From Planctomycetota bacterium (GTDB taxonomy: Bacteria > Planctomycetota > J058 > JAJDCP01): a stretch of DNA of 64,000 bases. Positions 20,717 to 29,629 of this stretch are shown piece by piece; within the stretch, counting starts at the first letter, position 1, and each line of letters starts with the position of its first letter. The notes beneath the pieces are model-generated. The model was not told where the DNA came from. It made no database searches and saw only the letters and a program-made list of their open reading frames with translations. Both the position numbers and the translations under genes were made by a program. The stretch covers positions 1-64,000 of the forward strand of contig JAJDCP010000101.1 in assembly GCA_029260765.1 (NCBI GenBank), written 5' to 3'.

Positions 20717-21412
20717 GTGAAACCGTTGTTGATTGCTCTGTGCCTCTGGGCGCTGCCTTGCTGGTCTCAAGATCAGCTCATTCCCTTCCACAAGATCGAC
20801 GCCGAGCGGCGTTCTATGGTCGAGGACGTGTATTACGCTCCGACCGTGCGGATTTTGAAGAATCCCGAACAGGTTGACTGTGAGCTCACGACCCTGACCT
20901 GGGTGTTGGATCGGCTTCCTCTGGCATCGAGGTTGGCGCAGGCGCTGGATCTGGGCGACTACGGCGTCGTGGCGAATCCTGAAGAGGAAGGAGCGGTCGA
21001 CATCGACGACCGTGAGGGAGCGCTGGCCACCATGCGTGTGGTCTACCAGCAGCCGGACATCCGCGTCTACCTGGCGAATGGCTCGCTCGAATCCCGGGCG
21101 CTGCCGACGGTCGACGGTACCGGTTTGATCGTGTTGTATTATGACGAGGCCTATGAAGGGCCTGGGCTCGAGGCCGAGCTCAGTGTGTTCTTTCGCCTGA
21201 AGAGCGACTTCTTGCACCTGGTGACCCGAGCCTTTACCGACCAGCTCGAGCGTGAGCTGAATCGGCGGTTGGTGCGCTTGATCCGTGCCGCGTTGCGTCT
21301 CGCCGAGAACATCGAGAAAGACCCCGAGGGCGTGTTTGCCCGCTTGCAGGCAGTCGAAGGCGTCGAAGCTGCCGAGCTCGAGGCCTTTGAGGAGGCCTTC
21401 CTGCAGCGCTGA
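20717..21412 (+). CDS. Secreted hypothetical protein
   Basis: About 231 residues with a signal peptide (LLIALCLWALPCWS-Q) and a soluble domain (YYAPTVRILKNPEQVDCELT, IRVYLANGSLESRALP), ending in a long charged helix. No lipobox is evident. GTG 20717 is favoured over TTG 20711 because GGGAGA lies about 9 bp upstream. Family not recognised. Confidence 0.6.
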   Translation: MKPLLIALCLWALPCWSQDQLIPFHKIDAERRSMVEDVYYAPTVRILKNPEQVDCELTTLTWVLDRLPLASRLAQALDLGDYGVVANPEEEGAVDIDDREGALATMRVVYQQPDIRVYLANGSLESRALPTVDGTGLIVLYYDEAYEGPGLEAELSVFFRLKSDFLHLVTRAFTDQLERELNRRLVRLIRAALRLAENIEKDPEGVFARLQAVEGVEAAELEAFEEAFLQR

Positions 21413-21440
21413 GTCCGCGTAAGCCAAGATCGGAGAGCGA

Positions 21441-22517
21441 ATGAAACCCGCCCGTTATCAAGTCGATGCTGAGACCGAAGCGCAGATCGAAAAGCTGTTG
21501 GATACCGCCAATGGCTATGCCCATAAGGACGTGATCCGTCAGATACTGGTCACGGGCTTGAAGCTCATGCACGACGGGGCCAAACGTGGGGACGTCAAGC
21601 TCATCAATAGTGCTCTCAAAGAGATGCGCTACGCGGCCAAAGTGTTCACGCCCTACCGCCAGTCCCGCAAGGTGGCCATTTTTGGCTCGGCGCGGATCAA
21701 GGAAGGGGACGAGATCTACCACCAGGCTCGCGAGCTCGGCAGGGAGCTTTCGGAAAAGGGCTACATGGTCATCACGGGCGCCGGCCCCGGTGTCATGGAA
21801 GCGGGGCTCGACGGTGCGGGACGTGAGCACAGCTTCGGGGTCAACATCCGCTTGCCGTTCGAGCAGGGGGCGAATCGGGTCATCGCCAGCGACGCCAAGC
21901 TGATCAACTTCAAGTACTTCTTCACCCGCAAGCTGACCTTTGTCAAAGAATCGCACGCCATTGTTCTGTTCCCCGGAGGGTTTGGGACGCAAGACGAGGG
22001 CTTCGAAGCCATAACGTTGATCCAGACGGGTAAGGGAAACCTGATCCCGATCGTGCAGATCGACCCGGAAGGCTCCGACTATTGGCAGCGCTGGCGGCAG
22101 TACGTAGAGCGCGAGTTGCTGCGGCGCGGAATGATCTCGCCTCCCGACCTGTATCTGGTCCGGCACACCCATCGCGTCAGCGAGGCCGTCGAAGAGATCG
22201 AGACCTTCTATAGCAACTACCACTCCTCCCGGAAGGTGGGCGATGTCGTAGCGCTGCGTATCCAACGGGCCCTGCCCGACGAAAGCCTCGAGCGAATCGG
22301 TGGCGCGTTTAAGGACATCCTGGGTGAGGCGGGTCTGCGCCAGTCCTTGCAGGCGCTGCCCGAAGAGGCCAACGAGCCCGAGATCGGGCATCTTCCACGC
22401 CTGCTTCTCGAGCTCAAGCACCGCTCGTACGGCCGCCTGCGCCAGCTCATCGACGCCGTCAATGCCAGCGACAGTGTGCCAGAGTCTGCGGCGTGCAATG
22501 TTGAGGGAAACTGTTAG
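21441..22517 (+). CDS. LOG-family nucleoside monophosphate phosphoribohydrolase-like protein
   Basis: 358 residues with a Rossmann-like LOG core (about 70-255): VAIFGSARIKEGDEIYHQA, VITGAGPGVMEA and the signature PGGFGTQDE. LOG enzymes release the base from nucleoside 5'-monophosphates, e.g. cytokinin activation or nucleotide salvage (PpnN-like). An N-terminal helical extension of about 65 residues and a C-terminal extension of about 100 residues make it larger than single-domain LOG proteins. Start ATG 21441 with GGAGAG upstream. Confidence 0.8.
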   Translation: MKPARYQVDAETEAQIEKLLDTANGYAHKDVIRQILVTGLKLMHDGAKRGDVKLINSALKEMRYAAKVFTPYRQSRKVAIFGSARIKEGDEIYHQARELGRELSEKGYMVITGAGPGVMEAGLDGAGREHSFGVNIRLPFEQGANRVIASDAKLINFKYFFTRKLTFVKESHAIVLFPGGFGTQDEGFEAITLIQTGKGNLIPIVQIDPEGSDYWQRWRQYVERELLRRGMISPPDLYLVRHTHRVSEAVEEIETFYSNYHSSRKVGDVVALRIQRALPDESLERIGGAFKDILGEAGLRQSLQALPEEANEPEIGHLPRLLLELKHRSYGRLRQLIDAVNASDSVPESAACNVEGNC

Positions 22518-22615
22518 ACTGATGAATGCGATGCGCTGGGAGGGCGCGTCATTACGGGTTCCTGGCATCGAAACCAGAGCGGGATCTGTCAAGAAAACCA
22601 GAGGATGGAATCTGC

Positions 22616-23167
22616 ATGAAACGGTTGCTTTGTCTGGTATGTGTTTGTGCGGCATTGGGTTGCAAGAGCTCCAACCACTCACAGCCCTACGTCCCCGACA
22701 ATACCTACGTCCCTGAGTATGCGAACTCCGGCCCCAGCAATGCGGCACGGCCCGGGCAGGGCCACTACCTCAACGTGTCGGTGAATCAAGAGGCCTGTGT
22801 CGGCGAGGTCAAGGGAGACCAGATCAAGCTGCTCCGGGCTCCCAACCCGGTGAACGGCCAGTTCAGCTTCTCGTACACCTTTGACGAGCAAATGCTGGGT
22901 CGTTTCGACAAGGCCGAATTGATCATTTATTCGGCCCCGGGTGGTCAGCCGGACTATTCGACCTACTACCTGGTCGAGACGGTCGACAACTTCGCGCCCG
23001 GCGTAGAGCATCAGCTGTGCACCGAGGCAGCTCGGGTGCTCTTTTACGACGGAAGTGAGCCGCGGCCCGTCGAGGCGTTTCCCGGAGGGAAGTACCGGCT
23101 CGAGCTCAAGGCTGAGGGCGACGAAGACACCGATTACGTGAACATCGACCTCAATATCATCAACTGA
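22616..23167 (+). CDS. Lipoprotein, unknown function
   Basis: 183 residues: signal LLCLVCVCAALGC with lipobox, a Pro/Tyr/Asn-rich linker, then a beta-rich soluble domain (GQFSFSYTFDEQMLGRFD, YRLELKAEG). GAGGATGG precedes ATG 22616. Family not recognised; position suggests independent expression after the LOG gene. Confidence 0.6.
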   Translation: MKRLLCLVCVCAALGCKSSNHSQPYVPDNTYVPEYANSGPSNAARPGQGHYLNVSVNQEACVGEVKGDQIKLLRAPNPVNGQFSFSYTFDEQMLGRFDKAELIIYSAPGGQPDYSTYYLVETVDNFAPGVEHQLCTEAARVLFYDGSEPRPVEAFPGGKYRLELKAEGDEDTDYVNIDLNIIN

Positions 23168-23185
23168 GACCGCCGTCACTCCTTG

Positions 23186-23217
23186 CAACGCCGTAGCGCG
23201 CCCGCGTTGCGGCGTTG
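23186..23217. terminator. Stem-loop between convergent genes
   Basis: CAACGCCG (23186-23193) can pair with CGGCGTTG (23210-23217); an alternative stem GCAACGC/GCGTTGC overlaps it. It lies between two converging genes. No long T-run follows, so intrinsic termination is only plausible. Confidence 0.4.
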
Positions 23218-23243
23218 GCATTTGTTGGGACCGGAGGCGGGCG

Positions 23244-23945
23244 TCAACCTTCCCGGGGAAAGTCCGGCTGGGCCAGTGCAGTGCGGAGGACCCCTTCGAC
23301 CGCCCGCAAGCTTCCCTTGACAAAACCCGGGCCGCAGGGCTCGCACAGACCCCAGCTGCGCAAGCTACGCAGGCAGCGCTTGGCGCGCTTGCGGTCGAAT
23401 CCCAGATAGGAGACCAGCAGCTTGTCGTCGACGCGGGGTGCGGCGAGCAGAAACCGAGCGACGGCTCGAAGCTCTCCACGCGCGGCACCCGACGCACGGG
23501 CCCGCCGGTAGAGCTCGGGAAGCTGCCTGGGCAAAGGGTGCAGCACGCCGGAGCCGTCGCGTACGATCCATAAGCGCTGCTCCCAACGGGTCAGCACCGA
23601 GCGCGGTGCGGATGCGCCGCGCAGGAAGGCCTGCCATTCCTGTTGGTCACTGGCGGGCAGCCCGTGCACGGCTGCCACACAATCCTCGAGCGCCGCCCAG
23701 CTGAGAAGGCAGCTGCGTCCGCGCAGGAACCGCCCCACATAGCAGTGTCCCCCTCGAAGCAGGGCCTCTCGGGCCAGGTGGGGAGCCAGTCCGGCAGGCA
23801 GCCGACTCTCAAGGGCTGGCAGCGCCTCGTCCTTGGGGCTGTGGAGGAGCGCCATCTGCTGGTGCTCGATCCAGGTCTGCAGTCGGCTGAGCAGCCCAGG
23901 ATCGACTTCGGTTGGCGATGGTTGGGGTTGGGCGTCTGCGGTCAT
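23244..23945 (-). CDS. Hypothetical protein with possible winged-helix C-terminus
   Basis: 233 residues, Leu/Arg-rich and soluble. Residues about 160-215 (AVARFLLAAPRVDDKLLVSY then RKRAKRCLRSLRSWGL) have the helix-turn-helix spacing of a winged-helix domain, so DNA binding is possible. No enzyme motif is visible. Family not recognised. Confidence 0.55.
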   Translation of the reverse strand: MTADAQPQPSPTEVDPGLLSRLQTWIEHQQMALLHSPKDEALPALESRLPAGLAPHLAREALLRGGHCYVGRFLRGRSCLLSWAALEDCVAAVHGLPASDQQEWQAFLRGASAPRSVLTRWEQRLWIVRDGSGVLHPLPRQLPELYRRARASGAARGELRAVARFLLAAPRVDDKLLVSYLGFDRKRAKRCLRSLRSWGLCEPCGPGFVKGSLRAVEGVLRTALAQPDFPREG

Positions 23946-24028
23946 GCAAGAGCTCCGGAACTTTGGATTGGCTGCACGAAATGCGCCGCCGAGAGGCTAG
24001 GATATCCAAACTCCCTTGAGGTTTAAGC

Positions 24029-25162
24029 ATGCACCGCCTCGCCCTGTTCTGCCTGCTTCTGGGCTTGTGCCTGACCGGCTGCGAAAAGAGGACCGGCGGC
24101 AGCAGCGCTGGCAGCACCGGATCGACCGGTACCGCCGCGCCTGCTCCGACTCCGACTCCGACTCCGACTCCGACTCCGACCCCGACTCCGACTCCGACCC
24201 CCACGCCGGCTGGGCCGGACTTCGTGGTCGCGCCCTGGCTGCCCTATTGGGGCACGACTGCTACCCGGGATTCGTTCTATCAGAACATCGGCACGATCAC
24301 GACAGCTCATGTGTTCTGGTATTACATCAAAGACGATGGCACCGTGGGAACCCACACCTCTGCGTGGGATCAGCAGTTGCTCGACGATGCCCGGCTAGCG
24401 GGTGTCGAGATCGTCCCGACCATCGCCACGGGCTCAGCGCACACGCGCTTGAGCGGGATCATCGCCGATCCGGCGTCGCGTGCGTCACATGTGAGTGAGA
24501 TCGTCAATCTGGTGCTCAGCGAGAACCACGATGGCATCGATATCGACTACGAGGGCTTCCACTCGGCTGACCGCGACAACTTCAGCCTGTTCATGGAAGA
24601 GCTGAGCGCCGCACTGCACACCTACGGCAAGCTGGTGAGTGTTGCGGTGATCGGCAAGACCAGTGAGCCCGGCGGTTGGGGCGGAGCGATCGCTTGTGAC
24701 TACGCCCGTTTGGGCGCCGCTGTGGACCGTGTCAACATCATGGGTTACGGCTATGGTTGGTCGGGCGGCCCGCCCAATCCGATCGGTCCGGTCCATTGGC
24801 TCGAAAATGTGGTGGATTTCGCGGCTGCCGCGATGCCTCCGCAGAAGGTGATCCTGGGAGTCAATTTTTACGGACGTGACTGGCCGGCCGGGCAGAATGG
24901 GACCTCATTGCTGCACAGCACGGTACAGAATCTTCTGCAGACCTACAATCCCGTGGTAACCACGGATGCTGACGATGGCGAGGGCACCTTCGACTACACC
25001 AAAGGTGGGGTGCAGCACACCGTCTGGTTCCCGAATCCCGAGGGCCTGCAGCACAAGCTCGATTTGATCACCAGCCGCGGCATTGGCGGATTGGCGATCT
25101 GGAAGATCGGCGGTGAGGATCCTGATATGTGGCCGGTGATTCACCAGAATCTGCGTCCCTGA
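24029..25162 (+). CDS. GH18 family glycoside hydrolase lipoprotein
   Basis: 377 residues: lipoprotein signal (LFCLLLGLCLTGC), a Thr-Pro linker (about 38-60) encoded by a CCGACT hexamer array, and a GH18 (chitinase-like) TIM barrel. The catalytic signature DGIDIDYE (about residue 170) keeps the DxxDxDxE acids. INIMGYGYGW and AIWKIGGEDPDMW fit later barrel strands. It probably cleaves GlcNAc-containing glycans at the cell surface; it resembles the YaaH/spore-GH18 end of the family, so the substrate could be peptidoglycan-like. Confidence 0.85.
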   Translation: MHRLALFCLLLGLCLTGCEKRTGGSSAGSTGSTGTAAPAPTPTPTPTPTPTPTPTPTPTPAGPDFVVAPWLPYWGTTATRDSFYQNIGTITTAHVFWYYIKDDGTVGTHTSAWDQQLLDDARLAGVEIVPTIATGSAHTRLSGIIADPASRASHVSEIVNLVLSENHDGIDIDYEGFHSADRDNFSLFMEELSAALHTYGKLVSVAVIGKTSEPGGWGGAIACDYARLGAAVDRVNIMGYGYGWSGGPPNPIGPVHWLENVVDFAAAAMPPQKVILGVNFYGRDWPAGQNGTSLLHSTVQNLLQTYNPVVTTDADDGEGTFDYTKGGVQHTVWFPNPEGLQHKLDLITSRGIGGLAIWKIGGEDPDMWPVIHQNLRP

Positions 25163-25171
25163 TCCCTCCTG

Positions 25172-25200
25172 GTTGTCCCGCTGGCCACGAACGGGACAAC
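25172..25200 (+). terminator. Stem-loop after the GH18 gene
   Basis: GTTGTCCCG pairs perfectly with CGGGACAAC across an 11-base loop, 10 bp after the GH18 stop. No T-run follows, so it may be a Rho-assisted terminator or an RNA-stabilising hairpin. Confidence 0.45.
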
Positions 25201-25310
25201 GCAGCGGGGCGTTGCGCCCCATCCAAACCCACCTGATTTGCTTCGATCCGCATGCACACGGGCTGTTCCGGAGCCGGCACAGATTGTGCCTGCGAACGTG
25301 TGGGAGTGTC

Positions 25311-26357
25311 ATGCACGAGCTACAAGAATGGATTCAGCGGCAGGCTGCCGCACGGGGTTTCGCCGAGGTCGGCTTTGCCAGGGCAGACGCTGTACGCACC
25401 CGCGAGGCCTGGCTGGCTTGGCTGGAAGCAGGGCACCACGCGGACATGCAGTGGCTCGAGAAGGTTCCCGAGAAGCGCTCCGATCCGCGCAATCTGTTCG
25501 AGGGGGCTCGCACTGTCGTTGTCTTCGGCGCCAGCTACGCCGGTCCTGCCGAGGCGCCGCACGATCCGGCGCGGGGGCGGATCGCCCGGTATGCCCGCGG
25601 GCGTGACTACCATGATGTGATGTTCAAGAGTCTCAAGCGTCTCAAGGCCGAGTTGCTTGAGCGTTGGCCAGAGGTTCGTGCGCGTGCCTGGGTCGACACC
25701 GGCCCCTTGCTAGAGCGCTATTGGGCCGGTGAGGCGGGAATCGGTTGGGTCGGAAAGCACGGCGGTCTCGTCAGCCAGCGCCATGGCTGTTGGCTGCTGC
25801 TGGGAGTCATGCTGCTCGATGTTGCGTTGCTTCCAGACGACCCGGTCGCTGATCGCTGTGGGAGTTGCACACGCTGTCTGGATGCCTGTCCGACCGACGC
25901 CTTTGTGCAGCCCTACGTGCTGGATGCCCGGCGCTGTCTGAGCTATTGGAGCATTGAGGCGCGCGGCCCGATTCCCGAGGAGTTTCGTGGCCCATTGGGT
26001 GACCGCGTCTTCGGTTGCGATGACTGCTACGCCGTGTGTCCCTGGAACCGGGACGCGCCGCCGGGCATGAAGGAGTTGGAGGGGCGGCCAGAGAACGAGC
26101 ACCCGCGCCTCTTGGAGCTGTTGCAGCTTGATGTCGATGGTTTTCGTGCCCGCTTTCCCAAGAGCCCTGTCAAGCGGGCCAAGCGCGCGGGCCTGGTCCG
26201 CAATGTTGCGATCGCAGCCGGCAACGCGCGCTTGCACGCGGCGCAGCCCCTGCTGCAGCAGTTGCGGACGGACACCGAGCCGGGCGTTGCCGAGGCAGCA
26301 GCCTGGGCCCAGGCGCGGATCCGTCAGCAGATTCCTGGCGAGGCCCCCGATGGCTGA
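25311..26357 (+). CDS. queG: Epoxyqueuosine reductase QueG
   Basis: 348 residues. QueG reduces epoxyqueuosine to queuosine in tRNA using cobalamin and two [4Fe-4S] clusters. The ferredoxin-like cysteines are in CGSCTRCLDACPTDAF and, for the second cluster, GCDDCYAVCPWNRD. The N-terminal cobalamin-binding part includes RIARYARGRDYHDVM and AGIGWVGKHG. A HEAT-like C-terminal tail follows. ATG 25311 with GGGAG upstream; longer upstream readings contain no conserved sequence. Confidence 0.9.
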   Translation: MHELQEWIQRQAAARGFAEVGFARADAVRTREAWLAWLEAGHHADMQWLEKVPEKRSDPRNLFEGARTVVVFGASYAGPAEAPHDPARGRIARYARGRDYHDVMFKSLKRLKAELLERWPEVRARAWVDTGPLLERYWAGEAGIGWVGKHGGLVSQRHGCWLLLGVMLLDVALLPDDPVADRCGSCTRCLDACPTDAFVQPYVLDARRCLSYWSIEARGPIPEEFRGPLGDRVFGCDDCYAVCPWNRDAPPGMKELEGRPENEHPRLLELLQLDVDGFRARFPKSPVKRAKRAGLVRNVAIAAGNARLHAAQPLLQQLRTDTEPGVAEAAAWAQARIRQQIPGEAPDG

Positions 26358-26451
26358 GACGAATCAGGCTCAAAGAACTTCGGCAGCAGTTCGGTGACAA
26401 TGCGGCCGAAAATCGGTAGAGTGCAGCGCGATTGCGTGTGGAGGACGTTCT

Positions 26452-26685
26452 GTGGCCAGCCCTGACCTTCGTTATTCCGACAACGTTGCCGGTGAGTTCT
26501 ACGTCGATGAAGAGTGCATCGACTGTGACCTGTGCCGGGATACAGCTCCCAGCAACTTCCGTCGCAACGACGAAGAAGGCTATAGCTACGTGTACAAGCA
26601 GCCGTCGACCGATGAAGAGCGTGACCTGTGCGACGAAGCGATGGAAGGCTGTCCTGTCGAAGCAATCGGTGACGACGGAGCCTGA
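26452..26685 (+). CDS. Single-cluster [4Fe-4S] ferredoxin
   Basis: 77 acidic residues with CIDCDLCRDTAP and a distal CPVEAIG, i.e. CxxCxxC plus CP, which ligates one [4Fe-4S] cluster. GTG 26452 follows GGAGG. It lies 10 bp upstream of the IscU/NifU-like gene and probably acts with it in electron transfer or cluster handling. Confidence 0.85.
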   Translation: MASPDLRYSDNVAGEFYVDEECIDCDLCRDTAPSNFRRNDEEGYSYVYKQPSTDEERDLCDEAMEGCPVEAIGDDGA

Positions 26686-26695
26686 GGGTCCAACC

Positions 26696-27094
26696 ATGGG
26701 AAGCCAGAGCGGACGGAGTCCGAGTTCGGCGGACGGCCTTTCAGCTAAGGCTCGAAGCCACTTCATGAGCCCCAGCAACGTCGGCAGCATCCAACAGCCC
26801 GACGCCGTGGCGCGGCGCGAGAATCAGGTATGCGGCGATGCGATGGTGCTGTATCTCAAGGTCGAAGGCGAGACCGTCCAGGACATCCGCTTCAAGACCT
26901 TTGGCTGCAGCACCTCGATCGCTGCGAGCTCGGCGCTGACGGTGGCGGTCAAGGGTCGCAGTCTGAAACATGCGCGCGCCCTCAAGCATGAAGACATCGA
27001 GGCTGAGCTCGGGGGGCTGAGCAGCTTTCAGAGGCATTCCATCGACCTGGTGCTGGAAACTCTCGAGGATGCGCTCAGCCAGTTGGCACACTGA
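26696..27094 (+). CDS. IscU/NifU-like Fe-S scaffold-related protein
   Basis: 132 residues of the NifU_N/IscU family, which assembles Fe-S clusters. HFMSPSNVGSIQQPDAVARR, VCGDAMVLYL (first Cys and Asp) and TFGCSTSIAASSA (second Cys) are conserved. The third cluster cysteine, normally in a His-Cys-Ser motif near the C-terminus, is missing: the site reads RHSIDL. It may be a degenerate scaffold or use another ligand. ATG 26696 with GAGGG upstream; no iscS or other isc/suf gene is adjacent. Confidence 0.8.
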   Translation: MGSQSGRSPSSADGLSAKARSHFMSPSNVGSIQQPDAVARRENQVCGDAMVLYLKVEGETVQDIRFKTFGCSTSIAASSALTVAVKGRSLKHARALKHEDIEAELGGLSSFQRHSIDLVLETLEDALSQLAH

Positions 27095-27120
27095 CCGCGT
27101 GGACGGACCGCGCACGAAAG

Positions 27121-27143
27121 AGGCCATCCCGATGGCCTTTTCT
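27121..27143 (+). terminator. Intrinsic terminator after the IscU-like gene
   Basis: AGGCCAT-cccg-ATGGCCT is a perfect 7-bp stem with a four-base loop, followed by TTTCTT and preceded by AAAG. It stands between convergent genes and could serve the plus-strand transcript well. Confidence 0.75.
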
Positions 27144-27164
27144 TGTGGCAGCCAGCGGTGGCCT

Positions 27165-27773
27165 TCAGCTGGCCTCGTCCCACTTCTTCATCAGGTTCTT
27201 CTTGCGCTCATTCGCGCCACGGGCGTGGATGGCCTCTTGAAGAGTCTGGTAGTCCTCGAGATTCCGCCAGTACGATTCGACGATGCTCTTGCACAGCCGC
27301 CCGCTCACGAACCACGTGGGCAGGCGGTAGCTTCCCTTGAGCTGTTCGAGATCCAGGCGTGGAAAATCGTGCCGGCTCATGATCTCGCCCTGATAGTCAC
27401 AGATCTTCTGGATCAGGCCCCAGACGGCCTCGTTGTCAGCCAGTGTCGAGGTCTTTTTTGGTTTGGCGTCGAGCCAGATCACGTCTTCTTGGAGCCGTGG
27501 AATGATCTCATCGAGGGCGATTTTTCCGGTTGCGGCCACATCATCTTTGATGGCTTTGACCTGCTCGGTGCTGAGCTTGTCGGAGAACTCGTACTCGTCG
27601 AGAAACATCGCCTTCGTCTGGCGCTCGAGGAATTTGGGCAGGTCGACCTGAAGGATCTCAGTCAGTTCCTGCGTGTCGCGCAGGATCTTCTCCTTGAGTA
27701 GCTCTGCCTTCTCTTCCAGCTCAGGATTGTCCGCCGTTCCGCCATAGGTGTCGATGGTCAAGTTGTACGTCAC
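27165..27773 (-). CDS. Hypothetical helical protein
   Basis: 202 residues, highly charged and predominantly helical (NPELEEKAELLKEKILRD then helices through KKPKKTS-like linkers), ending in a basic tail. Its GTG overlaps the preceding gene's TGA (GTGA), so the two are translationally coupled. It contains an aromatic segment GSYRLPTWFVSGRLCKSIVE. Family not recognised. Confidence 0.6.
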   Translation of the reverse strand: MTYNLTIDTYGGTADNPELEEKAELLKEKILRDTQELTEILQVDLPKFLERQTKAMFLDEYEFSDKLSTEQVKAIKDDVAATGKIALDEIIPRLQEDVIWLDAKPKKTSTLADNEAVWGLIQKICDYQGEIMSRHDFPRLDLEQLKGSYRLPTWFVSGRLCKSIVESYWRNLEDYQTLQEAIHARGANERKKNLMKKWDEAS

Positions 27774-28732
27774 GCCGAATCCTCCGCAGTCGCGGGCTCC
27801 GGCTCATCCGGGCGCCCGAATTGTCCCGCTATGATAGGCATTTGCGATACGGGTTGAAAGGAAAACTCCGACAACAGAGAGCGGATCCAGGCGACCCTGT
27901 GCCCCAGAAAGACATCGCTGGCTCTTTCGAGCGCATCCCAGGCAATACGGTGAAGGTCCAGCTCGAGAGGAGGCATTCTCGGTCGGAAATCCCCGTGCGG
28001 CACCCATGCCAACTCATCGGTGGGATCGAGTTGCATACGCTGGACATTCCAAAGCAGGAACTGCTTGGCCGTGTGTGACATGGCAGCCCCGAGCCGCTCG
28101 GGGGGCTCGACCAATTGGGGGTCAAAGCTGAAGCGTTTGACGACGAACGGCTTCAGATGCAGGGCTGCCGCATAGAAGCTACCGCCCAGTCGCTCGATCG
28201 GAAGCTCAAGCGGAGGCAGGTAGTTGTGGTCCCACTTCGAGTTCAGCCTGCCCAGAAAGCGCGGATCGACCCAGGCATCGGCGGGAGTCGCCGGCCCAGG
28301 CCGCCGCTCCGAGACCTCTGTATCTCGCCACTCTCCGGTGTCGCCAGCAGCGCGGGGCTCGTCCCTCTCGCCGAAGTCCTCAAAGTCCTCGAACTCGGCG
28401 GCCGGCTTGCGCCGCTCGCCTCCCGTGAGTCTGGCCAACTCCGCCGGGTCGAGGTCTTGTACCGCGGTACCGGTGGTCTGCCGGTCGAGGTCGGAGTCGA
28501 GTTGCTCGAAACGGTCTTGTGCTTCCTCACTGCCGTCGCTTTGGATCAGTTCCGAGATGCTCGGCAGCTCTCCCGTAAGGAGCTCAATTGGGATGTCGGA
28601 GAAATCTTCGAGCAGACTCTCATCGAAGACTTCGCCATAGTCTTCGAGATCATCGAAGTCGGGCTCGTCCTCAAAAGGAAGGTCATCATCGGGATCATCG
28701 TCAAAGTCGAAAGGATCCTGTGGCTCGTTCAT
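27770..28732 (-). CDS. Acidic hypothetical protein
   Basis: 320 residues. The first about 130 are extremely acidic and probably disordered (DPFDFDDDPDDDLPFEDEPD). The rest (FLGRLNSKWDHNYLPPLELP onward) looks folded. ATG 28732 follows GGAGGCAGC. It is divergent from, and adjacent to, the injection-system locus; whether it contributes to that system is not shown by the sequence. Family not recognised. Confidence 0.6.
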   Translation of the reverse strand: MNEPQDPFDFDDDPDDDLPFEDEPDFDDLEDYGEVFDESLLEDFSDIPIELLTGELPSISELIQSDGSEEAQDRFEQLDSDLDRQTTGTAVQDLDPAELARLTGGERRKPAAEFEDFEDFGERDEPRAAGDTGEWRDTEVSERRPGPATPADAWVDPRFLGRLNSKWDHNYLPPLELPIERLGGSFYAAALHLKPFVVKRFSFDPQLVEPPERLGAAMSHTAKQFLLWNVQRMQLDPTDELAWVPHGDFRPRMPPLELDLHRIAWDALERASDVFLGHRVAWIRSLLSEFSFQPVSQMPIIAGQFGRPDEPEPATAEDSA

Positions 28733-28941
28733 GCTGCCTCCGGGGCGCTCCCCACGGGATTCTACCACAGGCGAGCACTTGCCATCGCTGCAGCCGTTCG
28801 AAATCCCGACCCATGCGCTCCGTCGACTGCATTGTGGGACAGGAGCTTCAAACTGCGGTTCTTGCCGACCGTGCCTCTTGCGCGTCTTTCGCCGCTAAGC
28901 CGCCCGCCGCGCGGTGTCGGCAAAGAAAAAATAAAGCCTTG

Positions 28942-28970
28942 TTGACAGTTAGATCTTCGATTTCTAAAAT
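28942..28970 (+). promoter_or_regulatory. Sigma70-type promoter of the injection-system locus
   Basis: TTGACA (28942-28947), 17-bp spacer and TAAAAT (28965-28970) lie in a locally AT-rich patch about 30 bp before the first gene. It matches the consensus very well for such GC-rich DNA and predicts transcription from about 28977. No obvious operator palindrome overlaps it. Confidence 0.75.
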
Positions 28971-28999
28971 CTGCCACGTTATCCAAATCGAAGCGTGGT

Positions 29000-29629
29000 A
29001 TGGCAAAGAAGGAAACTCCTTCCCCCTTACGCCGTGGGCAGTTCAACATCTTCCGCGATGTTGGTCTCACTCTGGCGAGCATCATCAAGAAGGAAATCCT
29101 TCAAGATGTGGGCGTTGACGTCCAGGTCTTGATGGAGCTTCCTGCTGAAGATGAAATTCCGAGCGTGCTTCCGTCGGTCGCGGTCTGTCTGTATCATCTG
29201 GGCAAGCGTGACAACGGGTATGTTCAAGACCCTGATTTTCGAGAGGTTGAAGAAGCCGACGACGGAACCCTTCGTGAGTTCTCTCGACGGCCTCCAATGT
29301 TTCTCGACTTGCGCTATGTGATTACGGTCTATGCCGAATCGCACAAAGACGAGCTTTCCCTTTTGGGGTTGGCACTGCGTGCGCTCTACGACAATGAAGT
29401 AATCCAAGAGGGCAAGGATATTGGGGATTCGATCTACCTTGAAGATCGCCCTGGGATAGAGGTCGGAACCGCAACCTATGAGGAAATGCGAACGATCTGG
29501 GAGAGCTTCCAGCTGCCATACCGTCCATCCTTTACGGCTAGCGTAGAGGGTCGCCTCGATTCGAAGAGGAAACGCTTGATTCGGCGAGTTCGCGAAGCGA
29601 TTGTCGATTTCAAGAAAATGGACGGCTGA
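29000..29629 (+). CDS. DUF4255 tail terminator/cap protein (Pvc16/Afp16-like)
   Basis: 209 residues. The N-terminal half (FRDVGLTLASIIKKEILQDV, then PSVAVCLYHLGKR and FLDLRYVITVYAES) matches the DUF4255/Pvc16 N-terminal pattern. Pvc16/Afp16 caps the distal end of the tube and sheath in extracellular contractile injection systems, and its presence distinguishes such loci from most phages and T6SS. The C-terminal SFTASVEGRLDSKRKRLIR fits the second half. The ribosome-binding site is weak. First gene of the locus, behind a strong promoter. Confidence 0.82.
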   Translation: MAKKETPSPLRRGQFNIFRDVGLTLASIIKKEILQDVGVDVQVLMELPAEDEIPSVLPSVAVCLYHLGKRDNGYVQDPDFREVEEADDGTLREFSRRPPMFLDLRYVITVYAESHKDELSLLGLALRALYDNEVIQEGKDIGDSIYLEDRPGIEVGTATYEEMRTIWESFQLPYRPSFTASVEGRLDSKRKRLIRRVREAIVDFKKMDG

